Assembly (NCBI RefSeq): GCF_025685395.1
Contig: NZ_JAGSYA010000003.1
Coordinates: 1,178,001 to 1,242,000, forward strand
Origin: Terriglobus tenax
GTDB lineage: Bacteria > Acidobacteriota > Terriglobia > Terriglobales > Acidobacteriaceae
Reading direction: 5' to 3'
DNA: 64,000 nucleotides
Shown here: piece after piece, positions 1 to 6,806 of the stretch
How positions within the stretch are numbered: position 1 is the stretch's first letter
Layout: each line of letters starts with the position of its first letter
Translations under genes and position numbers: made by a program
Notes under the pieces: generated by a model
What the model saw: the letters and a program-made list of their open reading frames with translations, nothing else
Database searches by the model: none
What the model was told of the DNA's origin: nothing

Positions 1-128
1 CCTATTGGTTTCAGCGCGGCGAGGAAGCGCACGTCACGGAGTGCCTGTCTGAGACGGACTGCCTCTTCTTCATCGTGCAGCCTGGCAAATTCGATTACGT
101 GATTGAGCAGTCTGCCGACAAGAAGTAG
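1..128 (+). CDS. C-terminal end of a cupin-like protein (partial)
   Basis: Open from the left edge in frame 3 to a TAG at 126-128, giving about 41 residues that begin YWFQRGEEAHVTECLSETD and end QSADKK. The alternating hydrophobic pattern and the phrase FFIVQPGKFDYV resemble the last strands of a small cupin barrel. Family and function cannot be fixed from this tail because most of the gene lies outside the window. About 100 nt without a gene separate it from the next start. Confidence 0.4.
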   Translation, partial: YWFQRGEEAHVTECLSETDCLFFIVQPGKFDYVIEQSADKK

Positions 129-229
129 CTCACAATCCCGCACGAACAAAGCTCGCGAGGCGGTGAGGCAAAGTAAACCTCACCGCACCCATTACCGAAA
201 TTGGATCGGTTCTATGAAAGAGAATCCCT

Positions 230-450
230 ATGACTACTGTTGTCATTCCCGTCTATGACGAAGTCACACAGCTCGATTTCACCGCGCCGCATCAGTTCTT
301 GTCGATGGTGCCCGACATCACCGTGACCGTCGCATCGATAGGCGGCGCGCCGGTGGCATCGCAGGGACTTTCCTTCGCCAAGTTCAGTGACTTAGAAGCG
401 ATCGAGAGTTGCGATGTGCTCTGTGTCCCCGGAGGTCTGGGCTCTATCCG
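230..450 (+). pseudogene. Truncated DJ-1/PfpI-family gene
   Basis: Starts with ATG at 230. The first ~70 residues are the N-terminal half of a DJ-1/PfpI class I glutamine-amidotransferase-like fold: strand MTTVVIPVYDEVTQLDF, then SIGGAPVASQGLSF, then the strand-loop DVLCVPGG. The nucleophile-elbow cysteine and the second half of the fold are missing. After about position 450 the frame runs out of phase into the downstream gcvH sequence and stops at 571 without family resemblance. The simplest reading is a deletion that fused the 5' part of this gene to the start of gcvH. The product would be a misfolded 113-residue chimera; function is presumed lost. Confidence 0.7.
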
Positions 451-461
451 GAAAAAGCACC

Positions 462-848
462 ATGAGTTATCCCACAGACTACCGCTATACGAAATCCCAC
501 CAGTGGATGCTTCTCGAAGGCCAAATCGCAACCATCGGCATCACGGACTACGCACAGGACACACTCGGTGACATCAAGTTTGTCGAACTTCCGGCGGTAG
601 GCCAGACGGTCGAGGCTGACGGGACGTTTGGCTCCATTGAGAGTGTCAAGTCGGTAAGCGGCGTGTTCTCTCCTGTCTCTGGCGAGGTCGTAGCAGTCAA
701 TGACGAACTCAAGACTAAGCCCGAACTCCTGAACCAGAGTGCGAATGAGACCTGGATCATCAAGGTTTCGGTGAAGGATGGGAACACTGGCGAGACGCTC
801 TCGGCGGCCGGGTACGAGCAGTTTATTGCTGAGGAATCCGCAACCTAG
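462..848 (+). CDS. gcvH: Glycine cleavage system H protein
   Basis: A complete 128-residue lipoyl-carrier protein. H protein shuttles the aminomethyl group from P to T protein and hands reduced lipoate to L protein. The N-terminus (MSYPTDYRYTKSHQW) and the segment IGITDYAQDTLGDIKFVELP are hallmarks of GcvH. The lipoylation loop reads GSIESVKSVSGVFSP, with the modifiable lysine present. ATG 462 gives the normal length; an in-frame upstream start at 414 would add residues from the truncated DJ-1 gene. No gcvT or gcvP is adjacent, and only a weak ribosome site (GGAAAAAG) precedes it, so expression may depend on transcription entering from the truncated gene. Confidence 0.9.
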   Translation: MSYPTDYRYTKSHQWMLLEGQIATIGITDYAQDTLGDIKFVELPAVGQTVEADGTFGSIESVKSVSGVFSPVSGEVVAVNDELKTKPELLNQSANETWIIKVSVKDGNTGETLSAAGYEQFIAEESAT

Positions 849-920
849 AAACTCCGCGTTTAGCGATGCATCGCTTACGATGTCTAAAGAACGAACGATC
901 TATACGGAGGTACGCCTGCC

Positions 921-1487
921 ATGCCTGCAGCCTTGGACCCAAAGGAGAAAGCCGAAATCGTCGGGCGTCTCTTCGTCGTGTTTCAAGACCGAGGGTATGA
1001 AGGAGCATCCCTTGCGGATTTGTCACAGGCTACCGGGCTTGGAAAATCGAGTCTCTACCATCACTTCCCGCGAGGGAAGGAGCAAATGGCAGAAGCCGTT
1101 CTGGAACAAGGCAGGACATTCATCCAAACCGCGGTTGCTGACGTGGCGAAGTCCAACGAACCCCTCAAATTGCGGATACGGAAGATCGTCGCTGCGCTCG
1201 ATCAGCTCTACGCGAGTGGCAAAAATCCATGTGTTCTCGGACGACTTGCGGTTTCAGAGATTGGGCCGGCTGGCAAGAAACTTGCACACGAGATCTTCGC
1301 CAGTTGGACCGATGCCGTTGCCCATCTTGCGCGTGAGAGCGGGATGACAGACTTGAAGGCGCGCCAATTTGGCGAAGACTGGATTGCCCGCGTGCAGGGA
1401 TCGCTGATCCTGCATGCTGCAACAGGTGACTGCAAGCCCTTTGAGCGAGTGATGAGCGCACTGGCCGATCTCGCGAAAACAAAATAG
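921..1487 (+). CDS. TetR-family transcriptional regulator (LmrA/YxaF-like)
   Basis: A 188-residue one-component repressor. The N-terminal helix-turn-helix is GASLADLSQATGLGKSSLYH followed by HFPRGKEQM (residues ~30-60), classic TetR DNA-binding geometry. The rest is all-helical with the AVLEQGRTF and VLGRLAVSEIG segments found in the LmrA/YxaF C-terminal ligand domain, which typically senses aromatic or drug-like compounds. ATG 921 follows GGAGG at 906-910. It is the only intact regulator in this patchwork segment. No obvious target gene is divergent from it, and the convergent SnoaL-like gene lies 90 nt downstream. Confidence 0.85.
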   Translation: MPAALDPKEKAEIVGRLFVVFQDRGYEGASLADLSQATGLGKSSLYHHFPRGKEQMAEAVLEQGRTFIQTAVADVAKSNEPLKLRIRKIVAALDQLYASGKNPCVLGRLAVSEIGPAGKKLAHEIFASWTDAVAHLARESGMTDLKARQFGEDWIARVQGSLILHAATGDCKPFERVMSALADLAKTK

Positions 1488-1576
1488 CCGCAAGATCCGA
1501 TTTTCGTGACAGACTTGTTTCCCAGCCCAACATTTCCCGCAGAGGGCCACTGATACTTGGCTCGTGAGTTAACGCC

Positions 1577-1963
1577 TCAATCTGCGGCAAATTTCTGTAC
1601 GGCGTTGACGTCGAAGTAGTCCCTCCACTCGATAATCTTGTCGCCTTCGATCTCGAAGATGCCCATGACCATCGCGCGTCCGATTTCACTGCCGTCCGCA
1701 CGCTCGAACCGGTCAAGCCTCTCGGTGAGAACTCGAGATCCGTCGGCGGCAATCGCGAGGATGTCGATACGAACCGTCGCGATGCCCATCGACGCCCCAA
1801 GTCCGTCGATCAGGGCGATGGACTCTTCGACGCCCTTGGTGACTGCAAGGCCTTCATTGACCCAACGGGTGTCCGGTGTGAACCAGCGACGGACAGCAGG
1901 CCTTCCGCTGTCTTCAAAGAACGTCGCGCAGAAATCTGAAACAGTTTCGATTGGGGTGGGCAT
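1577..1963 (-). CDS. SnoaL / limonene-epoxide-hydrolase-like protein
   Basis: A 128-residue cone-shaped alpha+beta barrel protein. The order is FCATFFEDSGRPAVRRWFTPDTRWVNEG, RVLTERLDRFERADG, then GIFEIEGDKIIEWRDYFD at the C-terminus, the usual layout of the NTF2/SnoaL superfamily and especially of limonene-1,2-epoxide hydrolase-like members (WRDYFD tail). An upstream TTG at 1975 would give MEAAMPTP; ATG 1963 is preferred. Substrate unknown. Its 5' flank abuts a recombination junction with a truncated TetR gene, so its native promoter may have been replaced. Confidence 0.75.
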   Translation of the reverse strand: MPTPIETVSDFCATFFEDSGRPAVRRWFTPDTRWVNEGLAVTKGVEESIALIDGLGASMGIATVRIDILAIAADGSRVLTERLDRFERADGSEIGRAMVMGIFEIEGDKIIEWRDYFDVNAVQKFAAD

Positions 1964-1973
1964 AGCAGCTTCC

Positions 1974-2267
1974 AAAGGCTGGATTTCGCTCCTGCAAGTC
2001 CTCTCGGGTTAACTCTAGCTCTCCAAGCGTTTCAATCGACATGAACAGGATTCTGTACTCAAAAGGATTCTCCTCGGCATAAGCGATGTAATCGAGCAGT
2101 ATCTTCCTGATAGCCGATAGCGGATCTCGACCAGCAGTGGAATCGAATCGTTTGGCCACCTTTTCCTCTTCTCCGGCCTTGTAGAAGCAAAGGCCGGTCA
2201 GCTTGGAGTCGTGCCACGAGATCGAGTTGAAGCGTTGTGCAGTCGGATTTTCTAATTGAACAGTCAT
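1974..2267 (-). pseudogene. Chimeric ORF: unknown N-terminus fused to a TetR C-terminal fragment
   Basis: An open frame beginning at ATG 2267 (GAGGT upstream) reads about 38 residues of an unrecognised protein (MTVQLENPTAQRFN, then SWHDSKLTGLCFYKAGEEE). It passes without a stop into about 60 residues that look like the ligand-domain helices of a TetR regulator (RDPLSAIRKILLDYIAYAEE, then FEYRILFMSIE). After residue ~98 it runs out of frame into the 5' end of the SnoaL-like gene and stops at 1914. No HTH is present, so this cannot act as a TetR repressor. It is best explained as gene fragments joined by deletion or recombination. Confidence 0.6.
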
Positions 2268-2442
2268 GTCTACCTCGGATTATGGGATATGGAGGCGCAA
2301 GAGAGGGCAAGAACCTGATAACCCGGTAGATTATGTATCCGGCAGCAGCTCCGCTAACAACAGCACCGGCAGTTCTCTTTACGTTAGCTTGCTCCTCCGG
2401 CCAAACAATTGAGAAATTTATGAAGTCTCATCGCCCTCTCCG

Positions 2443-3030
2443 CTAGGGTATTTTAGCCAGCACTTCCTCGGCAGAGATACGATCTCCGTGACTGTGACTG
2501 ATCTTTTTGTAGAGCACTTTGCCGGTTCTATCGAGAATGAACGTGGATGGATATGCGGTCTCGTGTGGAGCATCCCAGCGCAGGCCATAGAGCTTTGTCA
2601 CGGTGTAGTCCGGATCGATGACAAGTGAAATATTTTCGGGAAGGTTTGCCTGTTTCGCCAGACCCTCCTGAGCGCGTTTGTCCAGATCGGCAGGCGGCCC
2701 AGGATAGACGAGGAGGACATTGGCTTTCTTGGCCGCGAAGTCGGCGTCGTGCTCGATAAGGTCATGAATCTGCTTCTGGCAATACGGGCACTGGTAGCCA
2801 GGAAAGCCGCGAAGAATGATGAGCACGGTGGTCATTGATCGACCCAACTCCTTCGAGAGCCGAACGGGAGCACCGACGGGCGTATTGAGTGTGAAGTCCG
2901 GCACCCTGGAACCGACGGCAGGGGTCTGAGCCAATGCCGAGGAGACACTGATTGCCACAGCGCCGGTCAGCATAAGAAGGGCGCCCATGGTGCGGCGCAC
3001 GAGAGAGGAATGTATTGTCGAAGTCGTCAT
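2443..3030 (-). CDS. Secreted peroxiredoxin / AhpC-TSA family thioredoxin-fold protein
   Basis: 195 residues from ATG 3030. An N-terminal signal peptide (RRTMGALLMLTGAVAISVSS, cleavage near SALAQ) predicts a periplasmic location. The mature part is a peroxiredoxin-like thioredoxin fold: VGSRVPDFTLNTPVGAPVRL, then TVLIILRGFPGYQCPYC with a CPYC pair at the start of helix 1, then SLVIDPDYTVTKLYGL and AYPSTFILDRTGKVL. The longer reading from 3171 would add 47 residues overlapping the upstream gene and bury the signal peptide. It lies 77 nt downstream of bufC on the same strand and may be the last gene of that operon, which would fit an envelope copper/oxidant-stress role. That link is inferred. 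Confidence 0.8.
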   Translation of the reverse strand: MTTSTIHSSLVRRTMGALLMLTGAVAISVSSALAQTPAVGSRVPDFTLNTPVGAPVRLSKELGRSMTTVLIILRGFPGYQCPYCQKQIHDLIEHDADFAAKKANVLLVYPGPPADLDKRAQEGLAKQANLPENISLVIDPDYTVTKLYGLRWDAPHETAYPSTFILDRTGKVLYKKISHSHGDRISAEEVLAKIP

Positions 3031-3107
3031 AAGAGCAACCAGTCCCGATCTGATCGGTTGAATTTCTCGTGTGACTGTTGGGCCGTGCGAAAGGTTACAG
3101 ACGGAAA

Positions 3108-3998
3108 TCAGAGATCGTTGTCGTTCGAAGGGCGGCAGAACCATCCGAGCTCGGAAGCATGCGTGAAGCACTCCTGGATCTTCGCGACCGTATACTCAGG
3201 TTTCTGTTTCTTTCCTGCTAAAACAGCCTGTAGCGCATCCATTATCGCTGATCCATCCCGTAGCGCTGTCAACAGCAGAAATGCCTCGCGATCGATGCGC
3301 CGATAGTAGACGGAGTCATCAAAGCGATGAACTGCAAGGTAAAGCGTCTTTCGCCGGATACTGGGTAGGCTAAGTTTATCCCGGTGCTTGTGTGTGACGG
3401 AAGTGTTGCTGACGATGTCCTTTGCCGGCGCGTTGCGATGAACTGCAAGGACGAGTTCATCGACTGGATAACTAAGTTCAAGCAATTGAAGGTGGGGCTG
3501 CAACGCGAGCGTCTTATCGGGTCCTAATGAAGCCAGGTCTTCGGAGGAGAGCGAAGGCATAAGACGGTTATCGAAAGCTTCAATATAGGCCCACTCCAAA
3601 CGAGCCACATCGATAGCGAGCCGGTGACGCCGGCCAGCGTGTCCGGGATTTTTCGCCAACCATGCAGGCAGACGGCTGGACAGGTTTCGTAGCGTCCACG
3701 AACGAGATGGGTTCTCACGTAAATACGCAAGAATCAGCGCCTCAAAACGTGAGTCTCCAATCACTGCCCGTAGTGCGGGAAAGTCTTCAGAGACAGCATC
3801 CATGGCGCGGAACCAGTATGACCGGTTGTAGATCTCAAGTCGTTCAAAGGAAGAAAGATGATTATTCGGTGCAATGTAGCTTGCGGCAATCTCATGCATT
3901 GCGGACCCATCTGCGGCAGTTTGTTGCATCATGAAATCGGGGGTAAGCGGACGGCAGACATCTTCACGCATGCGTCGTTGAAGTTCAAGGAGAGTCAT
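3108..3998 (-). CDS. bufC: BufC/HvfC-family (DUF2063) partner protein
   Basis: 296 residues with the DUF2063 N-terminal domain: LLELQRRMREDV, then the family signature RLEIYNRSYWFRAMDAVSEDFPALRAVIGD, then YLRENPSRSWTLRNLS and DVARLEWAYIEAFD. This protein partners the DUF692 enzyme and helps recognise the leader of the bufferin precursor peptide. The C-terminal third is a winged-helix-like domain often seen in HvfC. The start overlaps the stop of bufB in an ATGA, indicating translational coupling and fixed stoichiometry with BufB. Confidence 0.85.
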   Translation of the reverse strand: MTLLELQRRMREDVCRPLTPDFMMQQTAADGSAMHEIAASYIAPNNHLSSFERLEIYNRSYWFRAMDAVSEDFPALRAVIGDSRFEALILAYLRENPSRSWTLRNLSSRLPAWLAKNPGHAGRRHRLAIDVARLEWAYIEAFDNRLMPSLSSEDLASLGPDKTLALQPHLQLLELSYPVDELVLAVHRNAPAKDIVSNTSVTHKHRDKLSLPSIRRKTLYLAVHRFDDSVYYRRIDREAFLLLTALRDGSAIMDALQAVLAGKKQKPEYTVAKIQECFTHASELGWFCRPSNDNDL

Positions 3999-4861
3999 AC
4001 CGTTACCTCCTCGTCAACGCGGAGTCTTGGATGAGCAGTAAGGTAGCGGCTAGCCTTCAGGGCCTCCGTGTGAACGTCTTCAAAGCTTGGAATCTTGTCG
4101 TCCCATTCCAGCAGTGTTGCGGTTGGGCCGGTACGTTCGATGGCACGTGCGTACATCTCCCAAACGGGGTCGAGAACAGGATGGTCGTGTGTGTCGAGGA
4201 TGTACTTCTCGAACTTCGAGTGGCCTGCAATGTGAATCTGTGCCACGCGATCAGCGGCGACAGCATTGACGTACTCCATCGGATCGAAGCCGTGGTTCTG
4301 CGATGAGACGTAAATATTGTTTACATCAAGCAGGATGCCGCAGTCTGCACGATGAACGACTTCATTCAGGAACTCCCACTCGGTCATCTGCGACTCGTGG
4401 AACTCGGCATAGCTGCTGACATTTTCGACGGCAATGGGAATCTCAAGAAAGTCCTGTACTTCTCGAATGCGTTGCGCCGTTATACGCACTGCTTCAAAGG
4501 TGTACGGCAAGGGGAGCAGATCGTGGGTGTAGGTGCCATCGACGCTTCCCCAGCAAAGATGATCTGAAAGCCACGGAGTCTTTGTGCGTCGCGTGAGGTC
4601 TTTCAGTCGCTTCAGGTGGTCGCGATTGAGCGGCTGTGTGGAGCCGAAGTACATGGAAACACCATGCTGTACGACACGATACTGGTCGAGGATCTGGTCG
4701 AGCATGCGCAGTGGGCGCCCGCCATCGACCATGTAATTCTCTGAGATGATCTCGAACCAGTCTACGACGGGTTTCTCCGACAGAATGTGGTCGTAGTGTG
4801 GAATGCGAAGACCAACTCCAACCCCATAGTCCGTGAATCCGTTATAACGATTTGCCGGCAT
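3995..4861 (-). CDS. bufB: BufB: DUF692 multinuclear non-heme iron enzyme (MbnB-like)
   Basis: 288 residues, TIM-barrel DUF692 family. Family members are mixed-valent iron oxidases that modify cysteines in ribosomal peptides such as methanobactins and bufferins. Visible signatures are GVGLRIPHYDHIL, WFEIISENY, HGVSMYFGS, WLSDHLCW, PIAVENVSSY, LLDVNNIYVSSQNHG, IHIAGH and LLEWDDKIP; these histidine, aspartate and glutamate clusters are the metal ligands in the family. ATG 4861 is preferred over the TTG four codons upstream because a GGTGAG lies just before it. It sits between bufA and bufC on one strand. Confidence 0.9.
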   Translation of the reverse strand: MPANRYNGFTDYGVGVGLRIPHYDHILSEKPVVDWFEIISENYMVDGGRPLRMLDQILDQYRVVQHGVSMYFGSTQPLNRDHLKRLKDLTRRTKTPWLSDHLCWGSVDGTYTHDLLPLPYTFEAVRITAQRIREVQDFLEIPIAVENVSSYAEFHESQMTEWEFLNEVVHRADCGILLDVNNIYVSSQNHGFDPMEYVNAVAADRVAQIHIAGHSKFEKYILDTHDHPVLDPVWEMYARAIERTGPTATLLEWDDKIPSFEDVHTEALKASRYLTAHPRLRVDEEVTV

Positions 4862-4891
4862 AGCTCTCACCAATACTTGAAGGAGGAAAAG

Positions 4892-4919
4892 AAGAGGCTC
4901 GACGGTACACGAGCCTCTT
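4892..4919 (-). terminator. Hairpin between bufA and bufB (partial terminator or stabiliser)
   Basis: A perfect 10-bp inverted repeat AAGAGGCTCG / CGAGCCTCTT with an 8-nt loop lies in the 72-nt gap between bufA and bufB. Read on the minus strand it is followed by CTTTTCC, a weak U-rich tract. It could terminate most transcripts after bufA, or protect the 3' end of a bufA mRNA, so that the small peptide is made in excess over its modifying enzymes. Confidence 0.6.
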
Positions 4920-4933
4920 TATCGGGCAAATAG

Positions 4934-5218
4934 TTACTTGCCGGAAGGCTTGGAGCCATCCGTGGCACAGTCGCCCTTGCCTTTGCACGAGTTCTTACCG
5001 GGGTGCTTGCCGCCACCCTGACCCTTGCAGTCGTTCTGGCCTTTGCAGGCGTGCTTGGGAAGAGGCGCAGCGGCAACCAGAACCCCTGCATGTGTGGAGA
5101 TGGAAGGTGTATCGGAGACGCCCGTAACAGGTTGTGCGTTGAGGCGGGTGGCGGTGCCAGCCAGCAGACCGGCAAACGCCGCGGCCAGTGCAAGCGAGCT
5201 AACAGAAGAAGTCTTCAT
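4934..5218 (-). CDS. bufA: BufA-type bufferin precursor peptide
   Basis: 94-residue precursor from ATG 5218 (AAGGAAT ribosome site). Residues ~1-29 are a Sec signal (MKTSSVSSLALAAAFAGLLA, cleavage near LNAQ). After a spacer comes a Lys/Gly-rich cysteine core: HACKGQNDCKGQGGGKHPGK, then NSCKGKGDC. This is the arrangement of BufA2-type bufferins, secreted copper-binding RiPPs whose cysteines are converted to thiooxazole-type ligands by BufBC. Four core cysteines are present; the middle KGQGGG has glycine where many homologues have a cysteine (from memory of the family). An upstream reading from 5296 adds 26 residues and has no signal-peptide logic. It is the first gene of bufABC and divergent from the sigma-factor operon. 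Confidence 0.8.
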   Translation of the reverse strand: MKTSSVSSLALAAAFAGLLAGTATRLNAQPVTGVSDTPSISTHAGVLVAAAPLPKHACKGQNDCKGQGGGKHPGKNSCKGKGDCATDGSKPSGK

Positions 5219-5295
5219 GGGTAATTCCTTTCTGGGTTGGCCACCATCGCTGGTGGGGTATGGATGGATACGGCATAACAAATCGAAGCCGGTCA

Positions 5296-5325
5296 TCTGA
5301 AGCGCGGAACCCGAAAGAGTTACAA
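5296..5325 (-). promoter_or_regulatory. Putative ECF promoter for bufABC
   Basis: On the minus strand TGTAAC (5325-5320) is followed after exactly 18 nt by TCAGAT (5301-5296), about 80 nt before the bufA start. The layout mirrors the plus-strand element at 5390-5419. GTAAC-type -35 boxes are known for ECF sigma factors controlling bufferin operons such as Caulobacter SigF (recalled, not checked). Confidence 0.55.
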
Positions 5326-5389
5326 GGTTTCTGAAAAAGTCAGCGATGACCGTCTATACTCCCACGACACATCGAAAGGGATCGCCAGC

Positions 5390-5419
5390 TGTAACTATCT
5401 GGCGAACCACGGCTCTAAT
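5390..5419 (+). promoter_or_regulatory. Putative ECF promoter for doxX-sigma-antisigma
   Basis: TGTAAC (5390-5395), an 18-nt spacer, and TCTAAT (5414-5419), 34 nt upstream of doxX. The match with the divergent minus-strand element covers TGTAACT, the spacer length, the C/G-rich middle and the TC..AT -10. This supports autoregulation by the encoded sigma factor, with both arms of the locus under the same control. Confidence 0.55.
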
Positions 5420-5452
5420 CTGCTGAATGCACCGGAAGATGGAGTTGGTTCG

Positions 5453-5926
5453 ATGAAAAAAATGATCGAGATCTATGGCCGCGGGGTAATACTGCTTTCA
5501 GCATTGCGTTCGCCAATGCTTTTACTGGTTCGCCTTTACTGGGGCTTTCAGTTCGCACAGACGGGGTGGGGCAAACTGCATCATCTCGGCAAAATCACGG
5601 AGTTTTTCGCCAGCTTGAACATTCCGTTTCCTGCCTTCAATGCCACATTTGTTTCGGGGCTTGAGCTCTTCGGCGGCATCTTTTTGATGCTTGGGCTGTT
5701 TTCGCGACCAATCTCCTTGCTGCTTGCCGGTAACATGTTTGTTGCATACTGGACTGCGGACCGTGAAGCGCTGGTGTCCGTCTTTTCCGATCCCGGCAAG
5801 TTCTACGTGGCCGATCCGTATACGTTTCTCTTCGCTTCCGTCATGATCTTCATCTTTGGCGCGGGCTTTTTCGCATTGGATACACTCATCGCAAAACGAC
5901 TCAAAGGAATCGGCATCACCGCATGA
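5453..5926 (+). CDS. DoxX-family membrane protein (BufD-like)
   Basis: 157 residues with four predicted membrane helices: LLLVRLYWGFQFAQTGWGKL, FVSGLELFGGIFLMLGLF, ISLLLAGNMFVAYWT and FLFASVMIFIFGAGFFALD. The first helix pair carries the DoxX signature (RLYWGFQFAQTGWGKLHHL followed by FFASLNIPFP). DoxX-type proteins commonly accompany bufABC, where they are called BufD. A GGAG precedes ATG 5453 by 8 nt. The stop overlaps the sigma-factor start (ATGA), so the two are translationally coupled. It probably acts in the inner membrane in redox or metal homeostasis; the exact reaction is unknown. Confidence 0.8.
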   Translation: MKKMIEIYGRGVILLSALRSPMLLLVRLYWGFQFAQTGWGKLHHLGKITEFFASLNIPFPAFNATFVSGLELFGGIFLMLGLFSRPISLLLAGNMFVAYWTADREALVSVFSDPGKFYVADPYTFLFASVMIFIFGAGFFALDTLIAKRLKGIGITA

Positions 5927-6552
5927 ACAATCAGCTCGACAATAGAGATGAGGAAGGCATGATCGCCTCAATTCTTGCGGGCGATACTCAGCTCTACCAC
6001 GAGCTGATTCGCCCCTACGAGCGCAGTGTTTACATGATGGCCCTGACGTACATGAAGAACGAAGCTGACGCCGAAGACATTGCGCAGGAAGCCTTTCTCA
6101 AGGCATTCCGCAACCTTGCGAGCTTTCGTGCAGAGGCCAAGTTCAGTACCTGGCTTATCAGCATCACATTGAATGAAGCGCGTAGCCGGCTGCGGCAAAA
6201 ATCAGCGGTTCGCATGGAATCTATTGACGAGCCAGTGGAGGAAGGAGGCTCGGTCTCTCCGGCAATGCTGCGTGACTGGAAAGAGATTCCCTCGGAGACG
6301 GTCGAGCGCGGAGAGGTCCGTCAGCTGCTGCAGGATGCCGTCACCTCGCTGCCCGAAATCTATCGCGGGGTGTTCATTTTGCGCGATATCCAGGAACTAA
6401 GCGTGAACGAGACCGCAGAGGCTTTGCAGATCAGTATTTCATCGGTCAAGGTACGGCTGCATCGTGCACGTATGATGCTTCAAAAGCAACTCGCGCCCCA
6501 ATTGCGCCAGGTTGCGCCGAAATCGAAACGGAGGTGGATGCCATGGTCATAG
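5923..6552 (+). CDS. ECF-type RNA polymerase sigma factor
   Basis: 209 residues, RpoE-like. Region 2 includes YERSVYMMALTYMKNEADAE followed by DIAQEAFLKAFRNL, and the -10 recognition part FRAEAKFSTWLISITLNEAR. Region 4 reads LPEIYRGVFILRDIQELSVN, then ETAEALQISISSVKVRLHRAR, with the HTH near the C-terminus. The sequence is complete and has no extra domains. It lies between doxX (ATGA overlap) and a zinc-finger anti-sigma gene. By position it should direct transcription of this operon and of the divergent bufferin operon. Confidence 0.92.
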   Translation: MNNQLDNRDEEGMIASILAGDTQLYHELIRPYERSVYMMALTYMKNEADAEDIAQEAFLKAFRNLASFRAEAKFSTWLISITLNEARSRLRQKSAVRMESIDEPVEEGGSVSPAMLRDWKEIPSETVERGEVRQLLQDAVTSLPEIYRGVFILRDIQELSVNETAEALQISISSVKVRLHRARMMLQKQLAPQLRQVAPKSKRRWMPWS

Positions 6553-6806
6553 AGTGCAAGCACGTGTGGGGTTACATCTCTGAGTACCTGGATAATTCGC
6601 TTCCCCCGGAGACCCGTGAACTGGTGCAGAAGCATCTGGATCACTGTGAAATCTGCTCAGCTATTTTGGACTCGACCCGGAACATCGTCATTCTCACGGC
6701 AGATGATCGTGTCTTTGAGCTGCCCGCCGGTTTCAGTGATCGCCTGCACGCACGGCTCAATGAAGAGTTGCTAGCCGGAAAAGATGAGTCTGAAGGCTCT
6801 TCCTAA
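6543..6806 (+). CDS. Small cytosolic zinc-finger anti-sigma factor
   Basis: 87 residues with the ZAS anti-sigma motif near the N-terminus: ECKHVWGYISEYLDN, then HLDHCEIC (H-x3-C-x2-C). No membrane segment, so it would act in the cytoplasm by holding the sigma factor until the zinc site is oxidised or the metal displaced. ATG 6543 has GGAGG at spacing 8; the GTG at 6534 would be too close to that site. It overlaps the sigma-factor 3' end by 10 nt, and its own 3' end overlaps a convergent gene by 4 nt. Confidence 0.85.
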   Translation: MVIECKHVWGYISEYLDNSLPPETRELVQKHLDHCEICSAILDSTRNIVILTADDRVFELPAGFSDRLHARLNEELLAGKDESEGSS

